From the NCBI RefSeq assembly GCF_019977315.1, contig NZ_AP024652.1, positions 4,216,001 to 4,280,000 of the forward strand: 64,000 bases of DNA, read 5' to 3'. This stretch comes from Arthrobacter sp. StoSoilB22. GTDB lineage: Bacteria; Actinomycetota; Actinomycetes; Actinomycetales; Micrococcaceae. The position numbers and the translations under genes are program-made. The notes below the pieces were generated by a model. It was not told the origin of the DNA. It worked only from the letters and a program-made list of their open reading frames with translations, and did not search any database. How positions within the stretch are numbered: position 1 is the first letter of the stretch; each line of letters opens with the position of its first letter. Below are positions 40,512 through 48,350 of the stretch, piece by piece.

Positions 40512-42012
40512 CGTGGGCTCCTTCCGCGGTTTGCTGGCGAGCGGACCACTCCTGGAAGCGTGCCTGCCATTCCTTGTTCATGGGGTAGAGCCCGTCAACG
40601 CTGTTGCCTTCCTGCACCATCTGGAAGATGAAGGTTTCTTCCTTCTCCTGGGCAATGCAGTCATCGGCAAGTTCATCGGCGATGGCCGGCGGGATCACCA
40701 GAATGCCGTCCGAGTCGGCCACAATGATGTCCCCCGGCTGCACGGTAGCGCCGCCGCAGGCGATGGTGATGTCCGTGTCCCACGGAATGTGGCGGCGGCC
40801 CAGCACTGCCGGGTGCGGGTTGGCGAAGTAGGTAGGCATGTCAAGGTCAGCCACGGCCGAGTAGTCGCGGACGCCGCCGTCGGTGATGATCGCGGCAGCT
40901 CCGCGGACCTGGGCCCGCAGCGCCAGGATGTCCCCCACGGTGCCGGTGCCCTTCTCGCCGCGGGCTTCCATGAGCAGGATTTCGCCCTCGTTCACGGAAT
41001 CGATGGCACGTTTCTGGGCGTTGAATCCGCCGCCATGGGTTGTGAACAGGTCCTCGCGGTTGGGAACGTAGCGGAGAGTCCTGGCGAGGCCCACCACTTT
41101 GCGGTCCGGACGGGTTGCCTGCAGTCCGTCGATGCTTACATTGTTCAGTCCACGCTTGCGGAGTTGCGAAGAAAGGGTCGCCGTAGCAACGGATTCCAGC
41201 TTCGCCTTCAGCGCCGGAGTCAGCACGGAAACGGCAGGAGCCAAACCGGCAGCTTCGCGCGATCCGTAGGCCTCTTCCCGCTGGGTGTCATCAGTCCTGG
41301 GCCGGGCACCAAAGTCCGCGAACGGCGTCGTACCTTCCGTTACTCTGGTGGCCAGGCGGCCGCTGCTGAAGTCGCCGCCGGTGACTTCAATTTCGACGAC
41401 GTCACCCGGCTTGGCAACAGAGGCGCCGGCCGGGGTGCCGGTGAGGATGATGTCGCCCTCTTCCAAGGTGAGCAGCTGGGAAAGGTCCGCGACGAGCTGC
41501 GCGAACGGGAAGAGCAGGTCCTCGGTGGTGTCGTCCTGGACCAGGTCCCCGTTGTGCCAGGTGCGAATTCGCAACTGGGCCGGGTCAACGGCGTCGGCCG
41601 GGATCAGCGCGGGACCAACGGGAGTGAAGCCGTCGCCGCCTTTGGAGCGGACATTGGAGCCCTTGTCCGCGTAACGGAGGTCGTACACGCCGAGGTCGTT
41701 GGACGCCGTGACCCACTCGACGTGGCTCCAAGCGTCCTCAAGACTGACGCGGCGGGCGGACTTGCCGATGACCAGCGCGATCTCACCCTCATAGCCAAGC
41801 AGTTCACAACCGGCCGGGCGCTCTACCGTGCCTGGAGCTTCAGTGGTGCCGAGCGCCAGCGAGGACGACGGCTTCAGGAAGTACGACGGCTGTTCAGGGG
41901 TGCGTCCGCGCTGTGCGGCGCGGCTGGGGTAGTTGATGTGGACGGCAATGACTTTGCGCGTCCGGGCCAGCATGTCCTGGCTGACTTCCTGGGTCCGAAA
42001 CTCCAATGTCAC
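40504..42012 (-). CDS. hpaG: Fusion of fumarylacetoacetate-hydrolase-like and RraA-like domains
   Basis: This is a 502-residue protein from ATG 42012. The first half (to about 240) is a FAH-family domain: LLGYEGEIALVIGK near residue 72, DLGVYDLRYADKGSNVRSKGGDGFTPVGP near 105, and LLTLEEGDIILTGTPAGASVAKPGD near 185-210. The second half (from about 265) is RraA-like: TATLSSQLRKRG, RGAAAIITDGGVRDYSAV (Gly and Arg-Asp signature) and VQPGDIIVADSDGILVIPP. E. coli HpaG is a bifunctional decarboxylase/isomerase of two FAH halves; here an RraA module, whose relatives include oxo-acid decarboxylases and aldolases, stands in for one half. It is the first gene of the operon. Confidence 0.9.
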   Translation of the reverse strand: MTLEFRTQEVSQDMLARTRKVIAVHINYPSRAAQRGRTPEQPSYFLKPSSSLALGTTEAPGTVERPAGCELLGYEGEIALVIGKSARRVSLEDAWSHVEWVTASNDLGVYDLRYADKGSNVRSKGGDGFTPVGPALIPADAVDPAQLRIRTWHNGDLVQDDTTEDLLFPFAQLVADLSQLLTLEEGDIILTGTPAGASVAKPGDVVEIEVTGGDFSSGRLATRVTEGTTPFADFGARPRTDDTQREEAYGSREAAGLAPAVSVLTPALKAKLESVATATLSSQLRKRGLNNVSIDGLQATRPDRKVVGLARTLRYVPNREDLFTTHGGGFNAQKRAIDSVNEGEILLMEARGEKGTGTVGDILALRAQVRGAAAIITDGGVRDYSAVADLDMPTYFANPHPAVLGRRHIPWDTDITIACGGATVQPGDIIVADSDGILVIPPAIADELADDCIAQEKEETFIFQMVQEGNSVDGLYPMNKEWQARFQEWSARQQTAEGAHGA

Positions 42013-42030
42013 GGCGCCTCCTCTTCCTCG

Positions 42031-42060
42031 AATACGATCAAGTACGAAATCGTATACGAA
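42031..42060. promoter_or_regulatory. Probable GntR operator upstream of hpaG
   Basis: TCGTATACGA (42050-42059) is a perfect 10-base palindrome, matching the FadR-type pattern TnGT..AC.A. Nearby half-sites TACGA occur at 42033-42037 and 42043-42047. It lies 38-47 bases upstream of the hpaG start. Confidence 0.6.
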
Positions 42061-42103
42061 TCACTATGACGTCGAACGTGACCTTCGTCAACCCCCCGTA
42101 CGC

Positions 42104-42170
42104 ACCCAACCGAGTAGCAGCAGAGCGCGTTTTCAGCGCTCACAACCGCTCTGCTGCGACCTAGTTGGGT
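42104..42170. repeat. Palindromic repeat, family B
   Basis: The left arm starts ACCCAAC and contains GCAGCAGAGCG; the right arm holds CGCTCTGCTGC and ends GTTGGGT. The arms pair over about 24 bases with a few mismatches around a 19-base loop. It lies between the divergent hpaG and hydrolase genes. From memory similar long palindromes are dispersed in Arthrobacter genomes; this is unverified. Confidence 0.75.
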
Positions 42171-42227
42171 GAGGGTGGAGTTGGGGGAAGCCTACAAACT
42201 GTCGGTGGGCTCCCGTAGGGTACCGGC

Positions 42228-42932
42228 ATGGACATCATCCTTGTACCCGGATTCTGGTTGGACGCATCGTCGTGGGAGGAGGTGACGCCGCCCCTGGAAG
42301 CAGCTGGCCACACGGTTCATCCGCTGACGCTGCCAGGGCTGGAGTCGGTGGATGCTTCACGCGCGGGCATCGGCCTCCGCACGCACATTGACGCCGTGGT
42401 GACGAAGGTGGACTCCCTGGACGGCAAAGTCATCCTGGTGGGCCATTCTGGTGGAGGCGCCATCATCCACGGCGTGGCAGACACCCGCCCGGACCGGGTA
42501 GCCCACGCCATTTACGTTGACAGCGGACCGCTCGGTGAGGGCGGGGTCATCAATGATGAACTGCCCGACGACGGCGACGACCTCCCGCTGCCGCCTTGGG
42601 AACTGTTCGAAGACGAAGACCTGATTGACCTGACTGACGAGCTTAAGGAAGCGTTCCGTGCGCGGGCCATCCCCGAGCCCAAAGGCGTTGCCTTTGACCA
42701 GCAACACCTGAGCGATGTCCGGCGCTACGACGTTCCGGCCACCATCATTGCCTGCCAGTTCCCGTCCTCTCTCCTCAAGGAGTGGATGAATGCCGGGCAT
42801 CCCTTCACCGCGGAACTCGCCAGGATCCATGACGTCGGGTACATCGACCTCCCCACGGGACACTGGCCGCAATTCACCAAACCCAAGGAACTGGGCGAGG
42901 CGATCCTGACTGTGGTGGAACGCGTCAGCTAA
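42228..42932 (+). CDS. Alpha/beta-fold hydrolase
   Basis: This is a 234-residue protein from ATG 42228. It begins LVPGFWLDASSWEEVTPPLEAAGH. The nucleophile elbow is LVGHSGGGAIIHG near residue 75; the C-terminal His is probably in LPTGHWPQF near 210. This is the small esterase/lipase-like subgroup, and the substrate is unknown. The 3' end overlaps the convergent YtxH-like gene by 4 bases. Confidence 0.92.
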   Translation: MDIILVPGFWLDASSWEEVTPPLEAAGHTVHPLTLPGLESVDASRAGIGLRTHIDAVVTKVDSLDGKVILVGHSGGGAIIHGVADTRPDRVAHAIYVDSGPLGEGGVINDELPDDGDDLPLPPWELFEDEDLIDLTDELKEAFRARAIPEPKGVAFDQQHLSDVRRYDVPATIIACQFPSSLLKEWMNAGHPFTAELARIHDVGYIDLPTGHWPQFTKPKELGEAILTVVERVS

Positions 42933-43354
42933 GGCTTGGGCGGCGTGTTAGTGGCCGGCCCTTCCGGTGCAGCGCCGCCCTCGCCGGTCCAGTCGCTTCC
43001 TGTGGTGTCATCAAGGGCGGGATCAGAGACGACATCCGACTTAATGGTGGGAACGGTGGACGTGCTGCTGGAAGTGGAGTCCGTGTGCTGGCCCGACTTG
43101 GGGGAAGTAATGCCCGGGAACATGGTCTCGGCCTTTTCCATCAACTTCTTGCCGGCCTCATACAGGTTGTCCAGAATGTCCGGAACCGACTCTTGGACCG
43201 CTTCCGTAGCTTGATGGACGTTCTCTTGCACGTCCGGGTTCTTCCAGACCTTCTCCGTGCCTCCGCGGATCCGCCGGTACACCTCCGGCCAGGACTTCGA
43301 TCCCCACACGTAGCCGACAGCCACGCCAACTGCGAACAATGCTTTGCCTTTCAC
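42929..43354 (-). CDS. YtxH-like protein with one N-terminal membrane span
   Basis: This is a 141-residue protein. GTG 43354 is chosen because AAAGGAG lies 8 bases upstream; an in-frame GTG at 43363 would overlap that ribosome site. A hydrophobic segment LFAVGVAVGYVWGSKS is followed by a helical amphipathic stretch (VYRRIRGGTEKVWKNPDVQENVHQATEAV), then a Ser/Thr/Pro-rich tail. YtxH-like proteins are linked to general stress. The leader AAAGGAGTGATCG is identical to that of the Asp23 gene at 48351. Confidence 0.8.
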   Translation of the reverse strand: MKGKALFAVGVAVGYVWGSKSWPEVYRRIRGGTEKVWKNPDVQENVHQATEAVQESVPDILDNLYEAGKKLMEKAETMFPGITSPKSGQHTDSTSSSTSTVPTIKSDVVSDPALDDTTGSDWTGEGGAAPEGPATNTPPKP

Positions 43355-43983
43355 AGCGATCACTCCTTTCGAGGTGTTTGTATATCGACATTAGCCCCGC
43401 GCGCCGCACCCTGTCACCTCCACTTTGACGGCGGGGCGGCTTATTTGATGGCGGGGTGACTTAGCTGTGACCGCCAAAATAGAGCATTAAATTCAACTGC
43501 TTTGCCAACCATTGGAATTCCACAGAACTAACAGGATGACAACCCCATGGATGAAAACCCTGAGGACCGGGGCTGCGGGCCGAGGGCCTGAGGAGCATTC
43601 GGATGCAAACCCGAAGCCGTCGCGCGAGAAAGTTCAGCGCACTGCCAAGGGGTTCAGGGACTCCCATAAGGGCCAATGGAGCACGAATCCCCGGTGTTTG
43701 GAGGCCGCAAGCAAGGGCGAGCTAATAGTCAGGTTACTTGCTACTAGTCCCGGGAGCAGCTAGCGTTGCTGATGTAGCACCCAGTCCGACCCCATCGGCA
43801 CGGGTACTTTGTTCGCTGTAATTCATAATTTCATCGGGGTTGCGCAGTTCGTTCCACTCCCCACATTCCATAGGGCCTTCAGGGCCCGCATTTGGTGCCT
43901 ACATTTTGGAACAGGGCACCCGATGAACTGAACCTCTTCATAATGTTCATGGGATCTCCATCAACAAGAAAGTAGGAACAAAA
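43355..43983. other. Mostly non-coding region before the GlsB-like gene
   Basis: A roughly 620-base stretch between the divergent YtxH-like and GlsB-like genes. It holds only a doubtful short frame at 43536-43763. AT content rises toward 43984, consistent with promoter DNA for the GlsB-like gene. No RNA gene or clear repeat is visible. Confidence 0.6.
43536..43763 (+). CDS. Doubtful small basic protein
   Basis: An ATG-initiated 75-residue frame (MTTPWMKTLRTG start, SKGELIVRLLATS near the end) lies in an otherwise empty region. The ribosome site is weak (ACAGG directly before the ATG). The protein is rich in Arg, Lys and Gly and matches no family known to me. It may be non-coding. Confidence 0.25.
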   Translation: MTTPWMKTLRTGAAGRGPEEHSDANPKPSREKVQRTAKGFRDSHKGQWSTNPRCLEAASKGELIVRLLATSPGSS

Positions 43984-44253
43984 ATGGGTTTCTTTGGTTT
44001 TCTTCTGCTCGGTCTTTTGGCCGGCGCTATCGCTAAGCTTATTCTTCCCGGCCGTCAGGGTGGCGGCTGGCTCATCACTCTCGTGTTGGGCGTCGTCGGC
44101 GCACTCCTGGGTGGTTGGATCGGCAGCCTCATCTTCGGCACCGGGCTGCAGGAATTCTTCTCCCTCACCACGTGGCTCCTGGCCATCGGCGGCTCCATCA
44201 TCGTGCTGCTGATCTACGGCCTGGTCACCGGCCGCAAGGCACACCATGGCTAA
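43984..44253 (+). CDS. GlsB/YeaQ/YmgE-family small stress membrane protein
   Basis: This is an 89-residue protein from ATG 43984. It has three hydrophobic segments: GFFGFLLLGLLAGAIAKLILPG, WLITLVLGVVGALLGGWIGSLIFG and LTTWLLAIGGSIIVLLIYGLVTG. The G-x-x-A-x-x-I-x-P-G pattern in the first and the Gly-rich second span are the family hallmark. Such proteins are induced in general stress. The stop overlaps the next gene by 8 bases. Confidence 0.92.
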   Translation: MGFFGFLLLGLLAGAIAKLILPGRQGGGWLITLVLGVVGALLGGWIGSLIFGTGLQEFFSLTTWLLAIGGSIIVLLIYGLVTGRKAHHG

Positions 44254-44506
44254 CAGCCAGAACCACGACGCCAATGGCGATGAACTCGACGGCCAGTATG
44301 TCGAGGGCGATTACGGTGACGCAGGCGCGTCACCGGAAACGCTGAAGGAGGACGCCGGCGGTGATTACACCGAGGGCGACTACGCCGAGAAGACGGTCCC
44401 ATCCGCGGACGCAGAGCTCGACGAGCACAACACGGAAGACACCCCAAAGGACCGGCCCTTCTCATCCGAACCGGATGAAGAAGCGTCAGGCTCCAGTCGG
44501 CCGTAA
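44246..44506 (+). CDS. Small strongly acidic protein
   Basis: This is an 86-residue protein from ATG 44246, overlapping the GlsB-like gene by 8 bases. It is very acidic, with repeated G-D-Y segments (YVEGDYGDAG, DYTEGDYAEK), and probably disordered. No family is recognised. Co-translation with the GlsB-like gene suggests a stress-related role. A strong hairpin follows. Confidence 0.7.
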   Translation: MANSQNHDANGDELDGQYVEGDYGDAGASPETLKEDAGGDYTEGDYAEKTVPSADAELDEHNTEDTPKDRPFSSEPDEEASGSSRP

Positions 44507-44520
44507 CATCTGAATACAGT

Positions 44521-44561
44521 CAAGAGCCCGGAGAACTGCAGCTGCAGTCTCCGGGCTCTTG
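44521..44561 (+). terminator. Hairpin terminator after the GlsB operon
   Basis: CAAGAGCCCGGAGA (44521-44534) pairs with CTCCGGGCTCTTG (44549-44561), with an inner CTGCAGCTGCAG palindrome. It lies 15 bases past the stop codon. Confidence 0.8.
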
Positions 44562-44650
44562 CGTTGCCCGGGACCTGATATTTTCGGGCACGGATTGTTG
44601 GGCGCTCGGCCTGGACACGCGGGTAGCGTCGAAGGAAAGGATGGAGGCAG

Positions 44651-45544
44651 GTGCAAGAGGGAGACGGGGTGCCGGACATGATGCACGGCTGGAACCGGGC
44701 AATAGGGCTGATCGAGCAGGACTTGACCACGGACATCGAAGTACGGTTTTTGGCCAAAGCCGCTTTGACGTCCGAGTATCACTTCAGACGGATGTTTTCC
44801 TCCCTGGCAGGCATGCCGGTTTCTGAGTACATCCGCAGGCGGCGCCTCACCGCAGCCACGGCGGAGATCCTGGAGGGCCTTACGGTCCTGGACGTGTCCG
44901 TTCGCTACGGATACGGATCGGCAGAAGCATTCGCCCGTGCCTTCAAGGCCATGCACGGACTGAGCCCCTCCGAGGCACGGCTTCCGGGCGCAGTTCTCCA
45001 TTCCCAGCCTCAACTGAGGTTCCACCTCCGAGTCGAAGGGAACACCGACATGAAACACCGCATAGAAGACAAAGAAGCATTCCGCCTTATTGGCCTCAAA
45101 GCCCGCGTACCGCTGGTCTACGAAGGACCCAACAACGCCATCATCGAATTCCAGCGCGGCGTGGATCCTTCTGTCACCAAGCGTTTGCTGGAGCTTGCTG
45201 ATATGGATCCGGCCGGACCTGTGTCCGTAACGGACAACCTCGAAGAACAGCGCACCGAGGGCAGCGAACTGGACTACTGGCACGCGGTGGCCTCTACCCA
45301 AGCGGCTCCGGAAGGTTTCGAGTCCCTTGAAGTCCCGGCAGGCTTATGGGTGGTCTTTGAAGCTGAGGGAAAGCTCCCGGAAGTCCTGCAGGGCATGTGG
45401 GCAGACGCCGCAACGGAATGGTTTCCTGCCAACCCTTACAGGTGGGCACCGGGACCCGAAATGCTCAGCGTCCAAGTGGGGCCCGGGGGCACACACGGCC
45501 GCGGCCAGTTGTGGATCCCCGTGGAAAGGGAAGAAGCGGGTTAA
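44651..45544 (+). CDS. AraC-family regulator with GyrI-like effector domain
   Basis: This is a 297-residue protein from GTG 44651 with GGAGG upstream; GTG 44669 is an alternative. The AraC DNA-binding domain is at about residues 10-110 (NRAIGLIEQDLTTDIEVRFLAKAALTSEYHFRRMFSSLAGMPVSEYIRRRRLTAA, then YGSAEAFARAFKAMHGLSPSEAR). A GyrI-like (SOUL/BmrR-type) ligand-binding domain follows from about residue 135 (AFRLIGLKARVPLVYEGPN). Such proteins sense drugs or other small hydrophobics. It overlaps the convergent SDR gene by 4 bases. Confidence 0.93.
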   Translation: MQEGDGVPDMMHGWNRAIGLIEQDLTTDIEVRFLAKAALTSEYHFRRMFSSLAGMPVSEYIRRRRLTAATAEILEGLTVLDVSVRYGYGSAEAFARAFKAMHGLSPSEARLPGAVLHSQPQLRFHLRVEGNTDMKHRIEDKEAFRLIGLKARVPLVYEGPNNAIIEFQRGVDPSVTKRLLELADMDPAGPVSVTDNLEEQRTEGSELDYWHAVASTQAAPEGFESLEVPAGLWVVFEAEGKLPEVLQGMWADAATEWFPANPYRWAPGPEMLSVQVGPGGTHGRGQLWIPVEREEAG

Positions 45545-46476
45545 AGCCCCTTGCCACCCGTGACGGGAAGGACCGCCCCTGAGATGTAGGATCCTTCGTC
45601 GGATGCCAGCAGCACGTAGGCCGGTGCCAGCTCGGCCGGCTGGCCTGCCCGGCCCAGGGGCGTGTCCTGCCCGAACGTGGGCAGTTTGTCCGGCCATTCG
45701 GTAGCTGGGATCAGCGGAGTCCAGATGGGGCCCGGCGCCACAGCATTGACGCGGATACCCTTGGATCCCAGTTCCTCGGCCATGGCCTTGGTGAAGGCTA
45801 CTTGTGCTGCCTTGGTCATGGCGTAATCGACCAACTGTGCGGAGGGGTTGAAGGCCTGTATCGAGGCCGTGACAATGATGGAGGCACCTGGACGAAGATG
45901 CGGAATGGCCGCCTGTGCCGTCCAGATGAGGGAATACAGATTGGTCTTGAAGACGCGGTCGAACTCCTCGGTGGGGATAGTCTCCAGCCCTTCGCGGTTC
46001 TTCTGGTACGCCGCGTTCAACACCACTACATTGAGCCCGCCAAGCTCCTGCACCGTACGTTCCACGATCTGCGCCGCGAAGCCTTCATCCCGTGCGTCGC
46101 CGGGCAGCAGCAGGACCTGCGAGCCGCACTCACGGATCCATTCCGCCGTCGACTGCGCGTCTTCTTCTTCCTCCGGCAGGTAGCTGATAGCCACGTTGGC
46201 ACCTTCACGGGCGTACGCGATGGCGACTGCCGCGCCGATGCCCGAGTCACCGCCGGTGATGAGCGCGATCTTGCCTTGGAGACGCCCATGCCCCACGTAA
46301 CTTTTCTCGCCGTGATCTGGTTGCGGATCCAACGGTCTGGTAAGTCCGGGCTGTTTCTGTTCCTGCTGGGGGAACTTGCCCGAGTGGTACCCGCTGCGGG
46401 GGTCCGATGGTGCGGAGGAGAGGCGGTTTCCGTCGGTTAGCGGCTTATCAGCCTGGTTCGGATCACCTTGCGTCAT
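45541..46476 (-). CDS. Short-chain dehydrogenase/reductase with long N-terminus
   Basis: This is a 311-residue protein from ATG 46476. After about 60 polar residues (KPLTDGNRLSSAPSDPRSGYHSG) comes the SDR domain: nucleotide motif ITGGDSGIGAAVA near residue 73, NAAYQ near 150, and the catalytic Y-x-x-x-K in VDYAMTKAAQ near 217. It resembles the general-stress SDRs YhxD/YdaD-like of Gram-positives, with PxGxxxxP tail GRAGQPAELAPAYVLLASDEGSYISG. The substrate is unknown. Confidence 0.92.
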   Translation of the reverse strand: MTQGDPNQADKPLTDGNRLSSAPSDPRSGYHSGKFPQQEQKQPGLTRPLDPQPDHGEKSYVGHGRLQGKIALITGGDSGIGAAVAIAYAREGANVAISYLPEEEEDAQSTAEWIRECGSQVLLLPGDARDEGFAAQIVERTVQELGGLNVVVLNAAYQKNREGLETIPTEEFDRVFKTNLYSLIWTAQAAIPHLRPGASIIVTASIQAFNPSAQLVDYAMTKAAQVAFTKAMAEELGSKGIRVNAVAPGPIWTPLIPATEWPDKLPTFGQDTPLGRAGQPAELAPAYVLLASDEGSYISGAVLPVTGGKGL

Positions 46477-46556
46477 GGTTCTGCCCCTTTTCAGATTGCA
46501 CTACACGGTTCCTGTGCCCTGTACCCAGCCTCCCAAGCTCCTAAACCCGGATAGCC

Positions 46557-47360
46557 CTAGGTCCGCAGCGTCCTCGCTTTGACCATGAGAAACAGACCGT
46601 AGGCAATGAGCCCCAGAGCCACGGCAGCCAACAGATAAGGCCCGTAGGGCTGCTCCTTCAGGGCTTTCAGGCCGCCGTCAAGCCCGGTTGATTGTTCGGG
46701 CTGGGCGCGGGCCGCGGCAATAACCACCAGCAGGCCAACCAGGAACAAAGCGATTCCTTTTGCGATGTAGCCCACCACGCCAACCCAGAGTTGGAACTTA
46801 TGCACCGTCTGCTTGGACGACAGCGAAAGGTCTTTGGTGAACTTCTTCCGGAAGCCCCTGACCACAAACACGATGCCGGTAATGGCGATACCTGCACCAA
46901 GGGCAATGAGCAGGAATACCCCGAACGGCGCCTGCATGAGAGTCGCGGTGAAGTCGCTGCTGGACTCCCTGCTGTTCCGGCCTTGCCCCAGCACGAAGGA
47001 CACGATGGTGGCAGCCAAGGCGGCGAATACCAAGGCCTGGCCAAGGGCAGAGAGCCTCTTGGTCAGCTTGTTGTCCGAGACGTTCCGATAACCAAGGATG
47101 GCGTTTCCCAATTGCCACAGAGCAAGCGCCGCACAGGCCGCGAAGCAGGCCCAGAGCAGGACGGGTCCGGCTGGCTTGTTGGCCAGCTCGGTCACTGCCC
47201 CGCTGACGTCGGCCTCGCCGCTGCGGCCCACCGCGAGCTGGATTGCGATGACGCCAATGAGGACGTGCAGCAGGCCGCTCACGGCGTATCCCGCGCGGGC
47301 AACGGCTGCGAAAGTCTGCGAATTAGCGGCTTCCTCGGCCACGTCGGCGGCCTTTCTCAT
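46557..47360 (-). CDS. DUF1206-domain membrane protein
   Basis: This is a 267-residue membrane protein from ATG 47360. It shows three internal repeats of a two-span unit typical of DUF1206: ARAGYAVSGLLHVLIGVIAIQLAVG, then ALGAGIAITGIVFVVRGFRKKF, then VGYIAKGIALFLVGLLVVIAA, each with following YGPYLLA/LLWACF partner spans. The function is unknown. It lies within a run of stress-related genes. Confidence 0.9.
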   Translation of the reverse strand: MRKAADVAEEAANSQTFAAVARAGYAVSGLLHVLIGVIAIQLAVGRSGEADVSGAVTELANKPAGPVLLWACFAACAALALWQLGNAILGYRNVSDNKLTKRLSALGQALVFAALAATIVSFVLGQGRNSRESSSDFTATLMQAPFGVFLLIALGAGIAITGIVFVVRGFRKKFTKDLSLSSKQTVHKFQLWVGVVGYIAKGIALFLVGLLVVIAAARAQPEQSTGLDGGLKALKEQPYGPYLLAAVALGLIAYGLFLMVKARTLRT

Positions 47361-47423
47361 CTCATCCTTGATGACAAGCCTCCTTGTTGAGTGGACTGGA
47401 TTCCATGGTCCCTTAAACGACGT

Positions 47424-47460
47424 CGGGCAGGGTACCTTCCAAGGGAAAGGTCCCTGCCCG
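47424..47460 (-). terminator. Stem-loop after the 67-residue gene
   Basis: CGGGCAGGGTACCT (47424-47437) pairs with AGGTCCCTGCCCG ending at 47460, with one bulge. It lies 20 bases past the stop of the leftward small gene. Confidence 0.65.
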
Positions 47461-47479
47461 AATCACAAACCGTGGTGTC

Positions 47480-47683
47480 CTAGAACCCAACAACCGACTG
47501 CGGCCAGATGCTCCGGAGACCCGCGCCAAGGGGATTGAACTGCTCACGGATGGTCACCACCGCACGGGCCTGACCAGCGGCGTCCGCGGCATGGCCAGCG
47601 GTGTCGGCCGTGCCCGCAAGTGCTTCGGACTTCGTGTGAGCCGAGCCGGCAGTTACGGACTTGGCGGAGATCTGGTCAGTCAT
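47480..47683 (-). CDS. Small Ala/Thr-rich protein, unknown
   Basis: This is a 67-residue protein from ATG 47683 with AAGGA 9 bases upstream. The N-terminal part is Ser/Thr/Ala-rich (SVTAGSAHTKSEALAGTADTAGHAADAAG), the C-terminal third is VTIREQFNPLGAGLRS. No family is recognised. A stem-loop terminator follows, supporting it as a real transcript. Confidence 0.55.
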   Translation of the reverse strand: MTDQISAKSVTAGSAHTKSEALAGTADTAGHAADAAGQARAVVTIREQFNPLGAGLRSIWPQSVVGF

Positions 47684-47868
47684 TTCGGTGGTCCTTCCTG
47701 GAAGTTCCCGTCAGCTAATTGGCTGATGTTTCAACCATCGGACGGGGTCCTCAAGAAGGACGCCGGGTCATCTCAAGATTCGCTCAAGATTTCGCACCAG
47801 CGCACCAGCGGGACTGCATGAGGAGACTCAAGGCATATCCAGCATCTTCCGGGCACAGGGCCCCAGGG

Positions 47869-48162
47869 CTACTCCTCCAGGCGCTCGTTCAGCAACTGCT
47901 CTATATCGGCAAAACCAAGTCCCGCCGCGATGGCAAGATCCGGAAGGCCCGCACCGGCCGCTGCGGCGGCACGCATTGCCGTAGCCAGGCAATCCCGCGC
48001 CTCGTCCATCTCCCATTGAAGACCCTCAACCCGCGCGGAGGCCGTCCACACTTCGTCCAGCAGGCTGGTCCTCACTGAGGGACTGGAGGTGGCACTTGGC
48101 GCCCCGGAGGTCACCGTAGGGAGAGCCTCGCCCTGTTCTTCACTCACAAGTACTGCAGTCAT
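47869..48162 (-). CDS. Small helical protein, unknown
   Basis: This is a 97-residue protein from ATG 48162 with GGGAGGG upstream. After a Ser/Thr/Pro start the rest is predicted helical (SLLDEVWTASARVEGLQWEMDEARDCLATAMRAA), then a possible small helix-turn-helix-like stretch (LPDLAIAAGLGFADIEQLL). It is divergent from the Asp23 operon, with a Crp-like site between. The function is unknown. Confidence 0.65.
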   Translation of the reverse strand: MTAVLVSEEQGEALPTVTSGAPSATSSPSVRTSLLDEVWTASARVEGLQWEMDEARDCLATAMRAAAAAGAGLPDLAIAAGLGFADIEQLLNERLEE

Positions 48163-48246
48163 TAGAGCCCTCCCGTGTAAGAATGTGTCTCGACAAACTA
48201 GTTATATGGGAATCTAACTAAATAAGCCAGTGATGACCTTCGGACA

Positions 48247-48262
48247 TGTGATGCACATCACA
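48247..48262. promoter_or_regulatory. Crp/GlxR-like site upstream of the Asp23 operon
   Basis: TGTGA-TGCACA-TCACA matches the Crp consensus TGTGA-N6-TCACA in all ten conserved bases and is flanked by further symmetric A and T. It lies 88 bases before the start of the Asp23-like gene and 85 bases before that of the divergent small gene. Actinobacterial Crp and GlxR proteins use this consensus. Confidence 0.65.
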
Positions 48263-48350
48263 TAAATCAACCGTGAGGAATGCCCCAGTCGTCACGTCCT
48301 ATTCATGACGGCGCAACAAGCACCGCATCAAACCGAAAGGAGTGATCGTC

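Noticed and set aside
40423..42069. 548-codon rightward frame opposite hpaG and the GntR gene
   Set aside because: Antisense shadow of well-identified genes on the other strand; no ribosome site or domain.
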